The notes: generated by a model not told the origin, from the sequence alone. DNA of 64,000 bases from Nocardioides jishulii (GCF_006007965.1 NZ_CP040748.1:1364001-1428000), one strand, 5' to 3'; counted from the stretch's first letter, positions 49,362 to 58,517 are shown. Made by a program: numbers and translations.

Positions 49362-50333
49362 ATGACTCCCACCTCGCTCACCGTCCGTACGCCCGACGAC
49401 CTGCTGGCATGCGTGCCACTGCTGCTGGGCTTCCTGCCGCAGCGTTCGGCCGTGGTGGTCTCGCTGCCACCGGGCAGCGGGCCCCACGCCCGGGCCGACA
49501 TCCTCGACGACACCGACCTGTCCGAGCTGGCGGACGGACTGCTCGACCCGCTGCTGCGGCACGGGGTGAGGCGGGTGGCGGTGGTCACCTACGCCGACCT
49601 CGACCGGGCGCGCTGGGTCGGTGCCCACCTCGCTGAGGTGTTCGGTGCCGCCGGGGTCGAGGTGGCCGCCGCTGTCGCTGCCGACGGCTCCCACTGGGTC
49701 TCGGTGACACCGCCGACGACGGTGCCGCGGGAGTACGACGCCATGAGCCATCCCTTCGTCGCCGAGGCGGTGGTGGGCGGCCAGGTCGTCCTGGGGTCCC
49801 GGGAGGCGCTGCGTGACCAGCTGCGGCCCGACCCTGCTTTCTGTGGCGAGGTCGGGAGGAGACGGGCTGACGTCGCTGACCGGCTCGACTCCGGGGTCGA
49901 CGCCGCGTGGGTGCTGGAGTGCCTGGACGGACATCTGCGGGAGCACACGTTGCCGGACGCCGCGGAGGTGGCGCGGCTGTGCCTGGGGGTCGCCCACCAG
50001 GACGGGCGGGACGCGGCGTGGGGGTGGGTCGAGCGGAGCGACGCGCGCCAGCACGTCGAGATCTGGCTGCGGGTCCTGCGCGGGTGTCCGCCCGACGAAC
50101 GGGCGGCGCCCGCGGCGGTCCTGGCCTTCCACGCGTGGTTGGCCGGCGACGGGGCGCTGGCGTGGTGCGCGGTCGAGGTCTCGCAGGCGTCGGGGGAGAC
50201 ATGCTCCCTCGCCCGTCTGGTCGAGGACCTGCTCACCCGCGCCGCTCCACCGGCGCTGTGGCAGCCCTTGCTGGAGGGGCCGCACCGAGGCGGGTCGGCG
50301 GGGAGGGACCGGTCTGGACACGACGTCGCGTGA
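49362..50333 (+). CDS. DUF4192 protein
   Basis: 323 aa. Begins TVRTPDDLLACVPLLLGFLPQRSAVVVSL, the DUF4192 signature found across actinobacteria. No known catalytic motif is visible. Helical C-terminal half (DAAWGWVERSDARQHVEIW) with tetratricopeptide-like spacing but no clear repeats. ATG lies six bases after CAGAGT, again without a ribosome-binding site. Divergent from dinB. Function unknown. Confidence 0.8.
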   Translation: MTPTSLTVRTPDDLLACVPLLLGFLPQRSAVVVSLPPGSGPHARADILDDTDLSELADGLLDPLLRHGVRRVAVVTYADLDRARWVGAHLAEVFGAAGVEVAAAVAADGSHWVSVTPPTTVPREYDAMSHPFVAEAVVGGQVVLGSREALRDQLRPDPAFCGEVGRRRADVADRLDSGVDAAWVLECLDGHLREHTLPDAAEVARLCLGVAHQDGRDAAWGWVERSDARQHVEIWLRVLRGCPPDERAAPAAVLAFHAWLAGDGALAWCAVEVSQASGETCSLARLVEDLLTRAAPPALWQPLLEGPHRGGSAGRDRSGHDVA

Positions 50334-50367
50334 TGTGGGACGAGGTTTCGACGGCCACCGGGGTGGC

Positions 50368-50373
50368 TATCGT
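50368..50373 (+). promoter_or_regulatory. -10 box for leaderless GCL-like transcript
   Basis: TATCGT, six bases, then ATG 50380. No Shine-Dalgarno sequence. Confidence 0.55.
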
Positions 50374-50379
50374 CGCGGC

Positions 50380-51843
50380 ATGGGCGAAGAAGTCGACGCA
50401 CAGGAATTCTCCCGGGGTGACCGGACCCGTCACCGCGCGAAGGTGCGCCAGTGCCTGGACGTCTTCGCCCGCATGCTGGCTGACTCGCGCTTCGACACCG
50501 AGGACCCGATGACCGGTCTCGAGGTGGAGTTCAACCTCGTCGACCAGCTGGGCGACCCCGCGTTGAAGAACGAGGAGGCGCTGGCCGCGATCGCCGACCC
50601 TGCCTTCCAGACGGAGCTGGGCCGGTTCAACGTCGAGATCAACACCGAGCCCGGCCGACTGCGACAAGGCGCGCTCTCGACCTTCGAGGCAGGGCTGCGT
50701 GAGAGCCTCAACCGGGCCGAGAAACGGTCCAGTGACGTGGGCGCCCACCTGGTGATGATCGGGATCCTGCCGACCCTGGGGGCGATCCACTTCGCCGAGG
50801 AGGCACTCAGCGCCAACGCGCGCTACCGCTTGCTCAGTGAGCAGATCCTCGACGCGCGGGGCGAGGACATCGAGATCGCCATCGACGGTCCGGAGTCGCT
50901 GCGTACGACCACGGACTCGATCATCCCGGAGGCTGCCTGCACGAGCACCCAGTTCCACGTGCAGACCACTCCGGAGGAGTTCGCCTCGCACTGGAACGCC
51001 AGCCAGGCGATCTCAGCCGTCCAGGTGGCCCTCGGCGCCAACTCGCCCTTCCTCCTGGGGCGCGAGCTGTGGCACGAGACGCGCATCCCCCTCTTCGAGC
51101 AGGCCACGGACACGCGCAGCGCCGAGCTCAAGGCCCAGGGCGTGAGGCCCCGTGTCTGGTTCGGCGAGCGGTGGATCACCTCGGTCTTCGACCTCTTCGA
51201 GGAGAACGTGCGGTTCTTCCCCGCCCTCCTCCCGGTCACCGACGACGAGGACCCCGACGAAGTGCTGGCGGCCGGCGGAGTCCCGACCCTCCACGAGTTG
51301 AGGCTGCACAACGGGACGATCTACCGCTGGAACCGGCCCATCTACGACATCGCCGACGGCCGGCCCCACCTGCGGGTGGAGAACAGGGTGCTCGGAGCCG
51401 GTCCTACGGTGGTGGACATGATCGCCAACGCGGCCTTCTACTTCGGGCTTGTCCGTGCGCTGGCCCGCAGCGAGCGCCCCTTGTGGTCGCGGATGTCGTT
51501 CAGTGCGGCGGAGGACAACTTCCACGTGGCGGCCCAGCAGGGGATCGGCGCCCAGCTCTACTGGCCGGGCTACGGCCAGGTCGACGCGACCGAGCTGACG
51601 CTGCGCTCGTTGCTCCCCCTCGCCCACGAAGGGCTGGAGAGCTGGGGAGTGGACCAGCGCGAGCGTGACCACTACCTCGGGGTCATCGAGCAGCGGTGCC
51701 TGACCGGGATGAACGGCGCCTCGTGGTTCATCCGCGAGGTCAGGCGGCACGGTGCAACGGACCGTTCGGCCGCGCTCCGCCGGGTGCTGGAGGACTACCG
51801 CTCGAACATGCACACCAACGAGCCGGTGCACACCTGGGCCTGA
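50380..51843 (+). CDS. Glutamate-cysteine ligase-family protein (GCS2-like carboxylate-amine ligase)
   Basis: 487 aa. Family features: GLEVEFNLVD (metal/glutamate-binding Glu residues), FNVEINTEPGRL, and RVENRVLGAGPTVVDMIANAAF. The layout is that of actinobacterial glutamate-cysteine ligase-like proteins, which are longer than YbdK. Actinobacteria of this kind usually make mycothiol rather than glutathione, so ATP-dependent ligation of an amino acid is likely but the physiological product is unknown. It could act in ergothioneine or another gamma-glutamyl pathway; no such genes are nearby. Confidence 0.78.
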   Translation: MGEEVDAQEFSRGDRTRHRAKVRQCLDVFARMLADSRFDTEDPMTGLEVEFNLVDQLGDPALKNEEALAAIADPAFQTELGRFNVEINTEPGRLRQGALSTFEAGLRESLNRAEKRSSDVGAHLVMIGILPTLGAIHFAEEALSANARYRLLSEQILDARGEDIEIAIDGPESLRTTTDSIIPEAACTSTQFHVQTTPEEFASHWNASQAISAVQVALGANSPFLLGRELWHETRIPLFEQATDTRSAELKAQGVRPRVWFGERWITSVFDLFEENVRFFPALLPVTDDEDPDEVLAAGGVPTLHELRLHNGTIYRWNRPIYDIADGRPHLRVENRVLGAGPTVVDMIANAAFYFGLVRALARSERPLWSRMSFSAAEDNFHVAAQQGIGAQLYWPGYGQVDATELTLRSLLPLAHEGLESWGVDQRERDHYLGVIEQRCLTGMNGASWFIREVRRHGATDRSAALRRVLEDYRSNMHTNEPVHTWA

Positions 51844-51877
51844 CCGCTCACGCGGTGGCCCGAGGGTCCCGGGTGCC

Positions 51878-52345
51878 TCAGGCCCGCAGGCGTTTCCAGC
51901 GGTGCACCGTGCCGCTGGGCTCGTGGTGCCACCCCTCGCGGGTCACGACGGCGAACTGGTGCTCCAGGTCGAGGACGTCGCATGCCCCTCGGGTGGCCGC
52001 GAGCCAGGACAGGTCCGGGTCGCACAGGTCCGGGGTTCCGGACCGCGTCACCCAGAAGATCGGTGCGCGCACCAACGGTCGTACGACGTGGGCCAGGGCG
52101 AGGGCGACCTCCAGGTGGTCGCTCCGGTCGAGCGTCTGGCGGCGCGGCACGACCCCGGTGTCGAACGCGGCGGCACGGGCCTCCTCGCCCGGGACCCCGG
52201 CCCACAGGACGGGGGAGACGTGGCCGCGCGCACGTCTGGCCTTGAGGTCGAGGGCGACCGAGCGCAGGCCCTGACGCAACCATCGGGGCACGGTGGTGTC
52301 TCGGGGCAGAGAAGCGTCGAGGGGTGCGTTGGCGTCGAGGGGCAC
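51878..52345 (-). CDS. Conserved hypothetical protein
   Basis: 155 aa from GTG 52345; a GACAGT box lies six bases before it. The sequence has no signal or membrane segment. Visible features are a basic central stretch (LKARRARGHVSP), an acidic middle (DRSDHLEVALALAHVVRPLV) and a C-terminus with GCDVLDLEHQFAVVT in slightly altered form and WHHEPSGTVHRWKRLRA. No family recognised. Its reading frame stays open far upstream on this strand, but that part is antisense to other genes and is not coding. Confidence 0.5.
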   Translation of the reverse strand: MPLDANAPLDASLPRDTTVPRWLRQGLRSVALDLKARRARGHVSPVLWAGVPGEEARAAAFDTGVVPRRQTLDRSDHLEVALALAHVVRPLVRAPIFWVTRSGTPDLCDPDLSWLAATRGACDVLDLEHQFAVVTREGWHHEPSGTVHRWKRLRA

Positions 52346-52420
52346 GGGACCACTGTCGCGCACGCGGGCGCGGGGGCGAGCCCACCTTCCACAGGCCTCC
52401 CCAACGTCTCCCGTACCGGG

Positions 52421-52426
52421 TACGGT
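52421..52426 (+). promoter_or_regulatory. Candidate -10 box for the universal stress protein gene
   Basis: TACGGT about 44 nt before ATG 52470, with GTGGAGGAGGGG in the predicted leader. Confidence 0.4.
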
Positions 52427-52469
52427 CAGGGCAGGTCCGGCCGGGCCGCATGCGTGGAGGAGGGGCCCG

Positions 52470-52868
52470 ATGAGCACGGTGGTCGTGGGATACGTCGCGA
52501 CGGCGGAGGGCGAGGCAGCCCTGGATCGAGCGGTGCAGGAGGCGCGTCTGCGCAACGCCCAGCTCGTCGTCGTGAGCTCGCACCGAGGGGGCAACGACTT
52601 CGACGGGGAGGACTCCATCAGGGTCGAGGCCCAGACCGAGAAGGTGCGGGAGCGGCTGCAGGGCGAAGGGCTCGACTTCGAGATCCGGACCCTGGTCCGC
52701 GGCTTCGAGCCGGCCGAAGACCTGATCGGCATCGCCGAGGCCGGCGGCGCCGAGCTCATCGTGATCGGTCTGAGGCGCCGTAGCCCCGTCGGCAAGCTGC
52801 TGCTGGGCAGCAACGCGCAGCGCATCCTCCTCGACGCCCCCTGCCCGGTCCTGGCCGTCAAGGCCTGA
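52470..52868 (+). CDS. Universal stress protein family (UspA fold)
   Basis: 132 aa, single Usp domain. Begins TVVVGYVATAEGEAALDRAV. The ATP-binding motif G-2x-G-9x-G(S/T) is partly kept: GLRRRSPVGKLLLGS has the first and last glycines, but the second is replaced, so ATP binding is uncertain. Final strand APCPVLAVKA is typical. Strong GGAGGAGG ribosome-binding site. Confidence 0.88.
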   Translation: MSTVVVGYVATAEGEAALDRAVQEARLRNAQLVVVSSHRGGNDFDGEDSIRVEAQTEKVRERLQGEGLDFEIRTLVRGFEPAEDLIGIAEAGGAELIVIGLRRRSPVGKLLLGSNAQRILLDAPCPVLAVKA

Positions 52869-52912
52869 CACCAGCAGTCCAGGGCGCGGACCCGGACTGG
52901 CATGCTGGCCCC

Positions 52913-53473
52913 ATGGCCATCCAGATCTGCCAGGACCCTGCCGCTGACGCCCTGCTCGCGGAGTCGGACTTCGCTCTGCTGATCGGCATGATGCTCGACC
53001 AGCAGTATCCGATGGAGCACGCCTTCCGCGGGCCCGAGAAGATCCGCGAGCGCCTCGGATCCTTCGAGGTGGAGGAGATCGCCCACGCCGACCCGGAGGC
53101 GTTCGCTGCCATGGCTGCGACCACCCCGGCGATCCACCGGTTCCCCGGCTCGATGGCCGCACGGGTGCAGGAGATCGCGCGGATCGTGCTCGAGGAGTAC
53201 GGCGGCGACACCTCTCGGCTGTGGACCGAGGCCAAGGACGGCAAGGACCTGATGAAGCGCGTGACGGCGCTCCCGGGCTTCGGCAAGCAGAAGGCCCAGA
53301 TCTTCGTGGCGCTGCTGGCCAAGCAGCGAGGCGTCAAGCCCCAGGGATGGGAGTCCGTGGCGGGGGACTACGCCCTGGACGGGTTCCGCTCGGTGGCCGA
53401 CGTGATCGACGCCGACTCCTTGCAGAAGGTGCGTGACTTCAAGAAGGCGAAGAAGGCAGCTGCGAAGGGCTGA
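52913..53473 (+). CDS. HhH-GPD-type base-excision repair protein (TIGR03252-like)
   Basis: 186 aa. The helix-hairpin-helix is LMKRVTALPGFGKQKAQIFVALLAKQ and the N-terminal helices (LLIGMMLDQQYPMEHAFRGP) match a small actinobacterial family. The usual glycosylase catalytic Lys/Asp are not evident: the Asp after the hairpin lies in VAGDYALDGF. ATG lies six bases after CATGCT. A Lys-rich tail ([10 protein letters not shown]) may bind DNA. Activity has to be treated as unproven. Confidence 0.82.
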   Translation: MAIQICQDPAADALLAESDFALLIGMMLDQQYPMEHAFRGPEKIRERLGSFEVEEIAHADPEAFAAMAATTPAIHRFPGSMAARVQEIARIVLEEYGGDTSRLWTEAKDGKDLMKRVTALPGFGKQKAQIFVALLAKQRGVKPQGWESVAGDYALDGFRSVADVIDADSLQKVRDFKKAKKAAAKG

Positions 53474-53502
53474 CCCTCCGACCGCGGCCGCCACCAGCTC
53501 GC

Positions 53503-54261
53503 TCAGGCCGGGCAGGCGTCCAGCATCTCGGTGAGAGCGCGCCGCTCGCTGTCGTCCACCGCCAGGGCCCAGACATGCTTCACCTGGACCCAGCGCGCCG
53601 CGTACGCACACTGGTGCGCCTGGCGCGGTCGCCACGCCGCCGGGTCGGCGTCGCCCTTCGACATGTTGGTGGGGCCGTCGACCGCCAGCAGGCCGTCGAG
53701 GTGGTTGGCGAAGCTGCGGCGCTGGTCCGGCGTCCAGCGGTGGGCACCGGAGCGCCATGCCTCGGCCAGCGGGACGACGTGGTCGATCTGCACGGACTGG
53801 GCCTGGGACCGCTCCTTCAGGTCGTCGAGAACCAGTCGCCGGCCGCTGTAGGGATCGACCCAGGTGCCTGCCAGGACGTCGTGCGAGCACGTCCCCTGGC
53901 GGGCGACGACGGTCGTCCCGGGCTCTGCGTCGCGGAGCAGGACGTCGTCGCGCTGGTTGCACCCGTTGCCGTCGACGTCGTGCCACGCCCGGCCGAAGGC
54001 GTCTCGGTCGTACGCCGGGAGAGTGGTCGGGGCACGCGGGACCCGAGGCAACGACGCGAGCGCCGCCAAGGACTCGACCGGCGATGGCAGGTCGGCCGAC
54101 GGGTCCGGCGGCCGTGCCTCTTCCGAGCCACCCAGCCCGACGACGGAGCAGCCCGTGGCCGCCAGCAGGAGGGCGAGGACCCCGTGAGCCAGGGCCATGA
54201 CCCGACGTCGGGGCGACGACGTACGCGACGCTGCGGCGGGAAGGACGGGGGAGTCGGGCAC
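53503..54261 (-). CDS. Exported HNH-type nuclease, DUF1524
   Basis: 252 aa. Residues 1-40: proline-rich start, basic RRR, hydrophobic HGVLALLLAATGC with a probable lipobox, then a low-complexity linker. The nuclease domain has AWHDVDGNGCNQRDDVLLRD and the HNH core VQIDHVVPLAEAWRSGA (Asp-His) and the Asn in GPTNMSKGD, with a nearby His in AHQCAYA. Such proteins degrade external DNA. GTG 54261 lies six bases after CACGCT. In-frame codons upstream are possible but lack support. Confidence 0.85.
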   Translation of the reverse strand: MPDSPVLPAAASRTSSPRRRVMALAHGVLALLLAATGCSVVGLGGSEEARPPDPSADLPSPVESLAALASLPRVPRAPTTLPAYDRDAFGRAWHDVDGNGCNQRDDVLLRDAEPGTTVVARQGTCSHDVLAGTWVDPYSGRRLVLDDLKERSQAQSVQIDHVVPLAEAWRSGAHRWTPDQRRSFANHLDGLLAVDGPTNMSKGDADPAAWRPRQAHQCAYAARWVQVKHVWALAVDDSERRALTEMLDACPA

Positions 54262-54439
54262 GCGAAGAGCGTGCCACGTGCCACCGACACCCGCCTGCGA
54301 GCCCTCGCCGCGGCGTCTCGTACGCGCCTCGCGACGAGGGCGGCGGCGTGCGTCACCCACCCCATGGCACAATGGTTGATGCGGCTCTTGACGTTACCGG
54401 GCCTCGCCGCGCCCCTTTTCCGTTCCCCGAGAGGTGTCA

Positions 54440-55945
54440 GTGTCTTCGAGCGCACGCAAGATGCTCCCCGCCGAGGTGCTCACGCACCCTGCAATCGTCC
54501 TCCTGGTGGAGGCCGGTTCCATCGATGGCACCGTGACCCCCGACCAGGTCCGGCAGGCCAGTGACGCTGCCGCGGTCGAGCCCCGGCACCTCAAGGCGCT
54601 GCTGACCCACCTCAGTGGCGTCGGCATCACCGTCGACGTGAGCGCCGCTCCTGTGGCGCGCGCCGCGGCTGCGGAGAGTGGCCGCCGCGCCACGACCGCC
54701 AAGGCTGCCAAGAAGGCGCCGGCCGCGAAGGCCGACGGCGCCGAGGCGCCGGCCAAGAAGGCGACGGCGAAGAAGGCCACCGCCAAGAAGGCCACCGCGA
54801 AGAAGGCGGCCGCCAAGGGCGCCGTCGACGTCGTCGAGGTCAACGCGACCGATGCGGCCGAGGTGGTCGTTCTCGGTCCCGACGGCAAGAAGATCCTGCC
54901 GGACATCCCGGACGAGCAGTTCGAGAAGGACGTCGTGGCCGACCCCACGATCAAGGAGGACGAGAAGGAAGCATCCTTCGTCGTCTCCGCGGCCGACGAC
55001 ACCGACGAGCCCGAGCAGCAGGTCATGGTCGCCGGCGCCACCGCCGACCCGGTCAAGGACTACCTCAAGCAGATCGGCAAGGTGCCGCTCCTCAACGCCG
55101 AGATGGAGGTCGAGCTCGCCAAGCGCATCGAGGCCGGGCTCTTCTCCGAGGAGAAGCTCGCCAAGGGCGGCAAGCTCAGCCCGAAGACACTCGAGGAGCT
55201 CGAGTGGATCGTCGAGGACGGTCGCCGCGCCAAGAACCACCTGCTCGAGGCCAACCTGCGACTCGTCGTCTCGCTGGCCAAGCGCTACACCGGTCGCGGC
55301 ATGCTCTTCCTCGACCTGATCCAGGAAGGCAACCTGGGCCTGATCCGTGCGGTCGAGAAGTTCGACTACACCAAGGGCTACAAGTTCTCGACCTACGCGA
55401 CGTGGTGGATCCGTCAGGCCATCACCCGCGCGATGGCCGACCAGGCGCGCACGATCCGCATCCCCGTGCACATGGTCGAGGTCATCAACAAGCTCGCCCG
55501 CGTGCAGCGCCAGATGCTCCAGGACCTGGGCCGCGAGCCCACCCCGGAGGAGCTGGCCAAGGAGCTCGACATGACCCCGGAGAAGGTCATCGAGGTCCAG
55601 AAGTACGGCCGCGAGCCCATCTCCCTCCACACGCCGCTGGGCGAGGACGGAGACTCCGAGTTCGGTGACCTCATCGAGGACTCCGAGGCCATCGTCCCCG
55701 CGGACGCCGTCTCGTTCACCCTCCTGCAGGAGCAGCTCCACGCCGTGCTCGACACGCTCTCCGAGCGTGAGGCGGGCGTGGTCTCCATGCGCTTCGGCCT
55801 CACCGACGGTCAGCCCAAGACGCTCGACGAGATCGGCAAGGTCTACGGCGTGACGCGCGAGCGCATCCGTCAGATCGAGTCCAAGACGATGTCGAAGCTG
55901 CGTCACCCGAGCCGCTCGCAGGTCCTGCGCGACTACCTCGACTGA
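54440..55945 (+). CDS. sigA: Principal RNA polymerase sigma factor
   Basis: 501 aa. Region 1.1 (about 5-65), then a low-complexity Lys/Ala stretch with AKKAT repeats (about 85-125), then acidic residues and the complete sigma-70 core: 1.2 [15 protein letters not shown], 2 [20 protein letters not shown], 2.4 [13 protein letters not shown], 3, and 4.2 [19 protein letters not shown]. HrdB/SigA class, essential. A GTG six bases upstream (54434) is possible; GAGAGG at five bases favours 54440. Followed by a terminator. Confidence 0.95.
   Translation: MSSSARKMLPAEVLTHPAIVLLVEAGSIDGTVTPDQVRQASDAAAVEPRHLKALLTHLSGVGITVDVSAAPVARAAAAESGRRATTAKAAKKAPAAKADGAEAPAKKATAKKATAKKATAKKAAAKGAVDVVEVNATDAAEVVVLGPDGKKILPDIPDEQFEKDVVADPTIKEDEKEASFVVSAADDTDEPEQQVMVAGATADPVKDYLKQIGKVPLLNAEMEVELAKRIEAGLFSEEKLAKGGKLSPKTLEELEWIVEDGRRAKNHLLEANLRLVVSLAKRYTGRGMLFLDLIQEGNLGLIRAVEKFDYTKGYKFSTYATWWIRQAITRAMADQARTIRIPVHMVEVINKLARVQRQMLQDLGREPTPEELAKELDMTPEKVIEVQKYGREPISLHTPLGEDGDSEFGDLIEDSEAIVPADAVSFTLLQEQLHAVLDTLSEREAGVVSMRFGLTDGQPKTLDEIGKVYGVTRERIRQIESKTMSKLRHPSRSQVLRDYLD
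54752..54817 (+). repeat. 15-bp tandem repeat encoding AKKAT units in sigA
   Basis: Four consecutive 15-bp units (start 54752, 54767, 54782, 54797) and a partial fifth, each starting GC(C/G)AAGAAGGC. They encode [10 protein letters not shown] repeats of the disordered sigma linker. Confidence 0.9.
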
Positions 55946-55964
55946 CGCCTCTGGCAGCAGCGAT

Positions 55965-55993
55965 CTCCCCGTCCGGCACGCCCGGGCGGGGAG
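55965..55993 (+). terminator. Terminator of sigA
   Basis: 12-bp stem with one wobble pair (CTCCCCGTCCGG with CCGGGCGGGGAG) and short loop, then TTCTGCGTTT. Confidence 0.7.
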
Positions 55994-56059
55994 TTCTGCG
56001 TTTCAGGGCCACGGTGGTCCATCCCGCGTCCCGCTCTGGAGTGGTGTGGCCCCACCGGC

Positions 56060-56065
56060 TAGGTT
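56060..56065 (+). promoter_or_regulatory. -10 box for leaderless SGNH hydrolase transcript
   Basis: TAGGTT, six bases, then GTG 56072. No Shine-Dalgarno sequence. Confidence 0.6.
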
Positions 56066-56071
56066 TCCGGG

Positions 56072-57280
56072 GTGCCCCGACGAGTGAGATACCTCCTGTA
56101 CGCCACGGTCATCGCGGTGATGGTGGTCTACGTCGGTGTGAAGGCGTGGGACCGCTCCTCCTCCGACGCGTCAGTGGCCGCCGGGCTCGAGGATTTCCTC
56201 GAGCCGTGGTACGACGCGGTCGAGAACCAGGACGAGGAGCCCGCCACCGTCGTCTTCGTCGGTGACTCGATCTCCGAGGGAGTCCTGCTGCCCGCCCCCG
56301 TCTACGAGAACCGCATGGTCGGCCGGCTGCAGACCGCCCTGCGCGACGCGGTGGACGTCGACGGGGGAGTCGGGTTCATGCCGCCGTACTACGGCGACAT
56401 GAGAGGGCCCGACGACACCGTGCGTACGGGGCTCCCGATGGTGGAGCAGACCTTCGGCCGGTGGGGCCTGGGGCTGCGCTCGCTCTCCATGCCGGGCGGC
56501 TCGGAGCTCACCTACCCCGACCAGAGGGCGACCCACGTACGCGTCTGGTACGGGCAGATGTCGCTCCTGGGTGGCCAGGGCAAGGTCTTCGTCGACGGCG
56601 TGGACGTCACGGCACAGGGCGAGCTGAGCACCGGTGAGGCCAGCGGTGAGACGCTCAGCTCGGTCGGCGCCGAGAACGCCTCGGGGCTGTACTGGACCTC
56701 GCCCGAGCTCAGCAGCACCAGCCACGTCGTGCAGGTGAAGAGCGTGGCGCCGTCGACCTCGTTCATCCACACGGGCGTGGACTTCTTCGACGGTGACGAG
56801 GACTCGGGTGTGCACGTCGTCGACGCCTCGCACTCCGGTGCCACGGCAGCCCACTTCACCAGCGACCGTGCGGTGGCCGGCCACTGGGAGGACGTCGCGG
56901 CACGGGAGCCCGACCTGGTCGTGGTCAACCTCGGGACCAACGTCGAGGCGGACTATGCAGGCGCCCTGCGCAAGCTCGTCGACCAGGCGTTGGCGGCGGC
57001 TCCGAGCGCGCGGGTCCTCCTGGTGGACGGCTACGAACCCGGGACCTGGACGACCGAGGCGTGGCAGGGCATCCGTCAGGCGCGCCAGGACGTGGCAGCC
57101 GACCACCCCGACCGGGTCGCTGTCTTCGACCTCGCGGCCCACTGGCCCACGCTGGCGAAGGACGGCACGACCAACGACGGACTCATGCTCGAGGACGCCC
57201 GGCCGGTGCACCCCAACCTGGTGGGCAACCAGCGGATGGCGGAGATCTACGCAGAACTACTGACCCCTTCCGGAAACTGA
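56072..57280 (+). CDS. Membrane-anchored SGNH/GDSL hydrolase
   Basis: 402 aa. One N-terminal membrane helix (LLYATVIAVMVVYVGV) then a large extracytoplasmic domain. Block I is VFVGDSISEG (catalytic Ser), a block containing NLGTN supplies oxyanion residues, and block V is DARPVHPN (Asp and His). A jelly-roll-like insertion (residues about 100-240) separates blocks I and III. Likely a deacetylase or esterase of wall polymers. Whether it removes groups added by the acyltransferases of the glycan island is speculative. Confidence 0.82.
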   Translation: MPRRVRYLLYATVIAVMVVYVGVKAWDRSSSDASVAAGLEDFLEPWYDAVENQDEEPATVVFVGDSISEGVLLPAPVYENRMVGRLQTALRDAVDVDGGVGFMPPYYGDMRGPDDTVRTGLPMVEQTFGRWGLGLRSLSMPGGSELTYPDQRATHVRVWYGQMSLLGGQGKVFVDGVDVTAQGELSTGEASGETLSSVGAENASGLYWTSPELSSTSHVVQVKSVAPSTSFIHTGVDFFDGDEDSGVHVVDASHSGATAAHFTSDRAVAGHWEDVAAREPDLVVVNLGTNVEADYAGALRKLVDQALAAAPSARVLLVDGYEPGTWTTEAWQGIRQARQDVAADHPDRVAVFDLAAHWPTLAKDGTTNDGLMLEDARPVHPNLVGNQRMAEIYAELLTPSGN

Positions 57281-57283
57281 CTT

Positions 57284-57304
57284 GAGAGGGTGGTCAGCCC
57301 TCTC
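57284..57304 (+). terminator. Weak hairpin after the SGNH hydrolase gene
   Basis: 7-bp perfect inverted repeat GAGAGGG/CCCTCTC with a 7-nt loop directly after the stop codon. Confidence 0.35.
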
Positions 57305-57368
57305 GGCACGCGCGTAGCGTCGCCGAGGTCGGAGGGCCATTCGGGGTCCTCCACCAAGGGGGATCATC

Positions 57369-57911
57369 ATGAAGAAGAGTCATGTCGTGGCGGTTGCTGG
57401 CACTGCGCTGATGAGTGTCGCCGCCCTCGTGCCACCCGCGAGCGCGGCTGCGGTCACCGTGGTCGACGGGAACGACAGTGAGGCCGCTGCCGACCTCCTG
57501 CGCGTCCGGGTCACCCACACGCCCAAGCAGGTCCGCGTCCGCATGGTCCACGACAACCTGTTCCACAACGGCATCAAGGCCAGCCAGGGTGTCTCCGTCT
57601 TCCTCGACACCGACCCCGACGACCCGGGGCCCGAGTTCCGCCTCCTGTCCGGGCTCAACGGTGGCACCGACTACGTCTTCGAGCGGGTGGGCCGCTGGCA
57701 GGGCAAGGGGTCCCCGGTCAGCTGTCGCTACCAGTTCTCGATCTCGTGGAAGGACGACGTGGCCGTCTTCACCACGGGGCGTGGCTGCCTGGGGCGTCCC
57801 GACCGAGTGAAGGTGGCCGTGAAGGTGGGGGAGACCAGTCACGAGGGGGAGGAGTACGTCGACTGGATGACGGGCGTTCGCCGCTTCACCCCGCCCGTCG
57901 AGGTGGGGTGA
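57369..57911 (+). CDS. Secreted hypothetical protein
   Basis: 180 aa with a Sec signal peptide (MKKSHVVAVAGTALMSVAAL, cleavage near SAAA, about residue 27). The mature part is rich in beta strands (VTVVDGNDSEAAADLLRVRV, FLDTDPDDPGPEF) and has two Cys residues that could form a disulfide. The ATG follows AAGGGGG. No family recognised. Confidence 0.72.
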   Translation: MKKSHVVAVAGTALMSVAALVPPASAAAVTVVDGNDSEAAADLLRVRVTHTPKQVRVRMVHDNLFHNGIKASQGVSVFLDTDPDDPGPEFRLLSGLNGGTDYVFERVGRWQGKGSPVSCRYQFSISWKDDVAVFTTGRGCLGRPDRVKVAVKVGETSHEGEEYVDWMTGVRRFTPPVEVG

Positions 57912-57920
57912 TCCAGCACG

Positions 57921-58397
57921 TCACACGAGGACGAGGCCGACGCCCCAGGTCAGGGCGGCGAGCACGGCGGCGACGAGTTCGATGAGGATGCTGAGCCCCA
58001 CGGCTCGCAGGGCGCCCTTCGTTGCCGGCCAGGCCCGCTCCGGACCGAGGCGGCGGTACTCCGCCAGGTAGACGCCGAGCGGGAAGCCGAGGAAGAGTCC
58101 CACCACCGGGACGACGAAGAAGCCGACGATGCCCAGCGCGGCGCCGAACCAGAGCGTCGAGCTCGGGACCCCAGCCGTCTGCAGGCGCCGCCCCGGGACG
58201 AGGAACTTCACCACGGTCCCGGCGACGAGGAAGGTGGCGGCGACGGCGAAGACCACCCAGGCGGCCGGTGCGTCGTGCACGATGGCCCAGGCGAGGACGG
58301 CGCCTCCCACCAACAAGGATCCGGGCAGGACGGGCACCACGATGCCGACCAGGCCGATGGCGATCGCTGCGCCCACGAGGACGTTCGTCAAAGTCAC
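57921..58397 (-). CDS. DUF456 membrane protein
   Basis: 158 aa with about four to five helices. Conserved features: VGIVVPVLPGSLLVGGAVLAW near the N-terminus, and VVGLFLGFPLGVYLAEYRR. Family proteins are small inner-membrane proteins with glycine-zipper-like helices; function unknown. GTG 58397 was chosen because AAGGTG ends six bases upstream. Confidence 0.82.
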   Translation of the reverse strand: MTLTNVLVGAAIAIGLVGIVVPVLPGSLLVGGAVLAWAIVHDAPAAWVVFAVAATFLVAGTVVKFLVPGRRLQTAGVPSSTLWFGAALGIVGFFVVPVVGLFLGFPLGVYLAEYRRLGPERAWPATKGALRAVGLSILIELVAAVLAALTWGVGLVLV

Positions 58398-58463
58398 GCG
58401 GCACACCTTGTCACACGCGTTGTCAGGCCCCGCGCCCTGTCACGTCGTGGGAGGTGAGGAACG

Positions 58464-58499
58464 CGAAAGGCCCCGGACCATGAGGTCCGGGGCCTTTCG
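58464..58499 (-). terminator. Terminator of the DUF7455 gene
   Basis: 16-bp perfect stem (CGAAAGGCCCCGGACC and complement) with ATGA loop, just past the stop at 58518 on the minus strand. Confidence 0.8.
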
Positions 58500-58517
58500 T
58501 GACGTCTCGGTTCGGGG

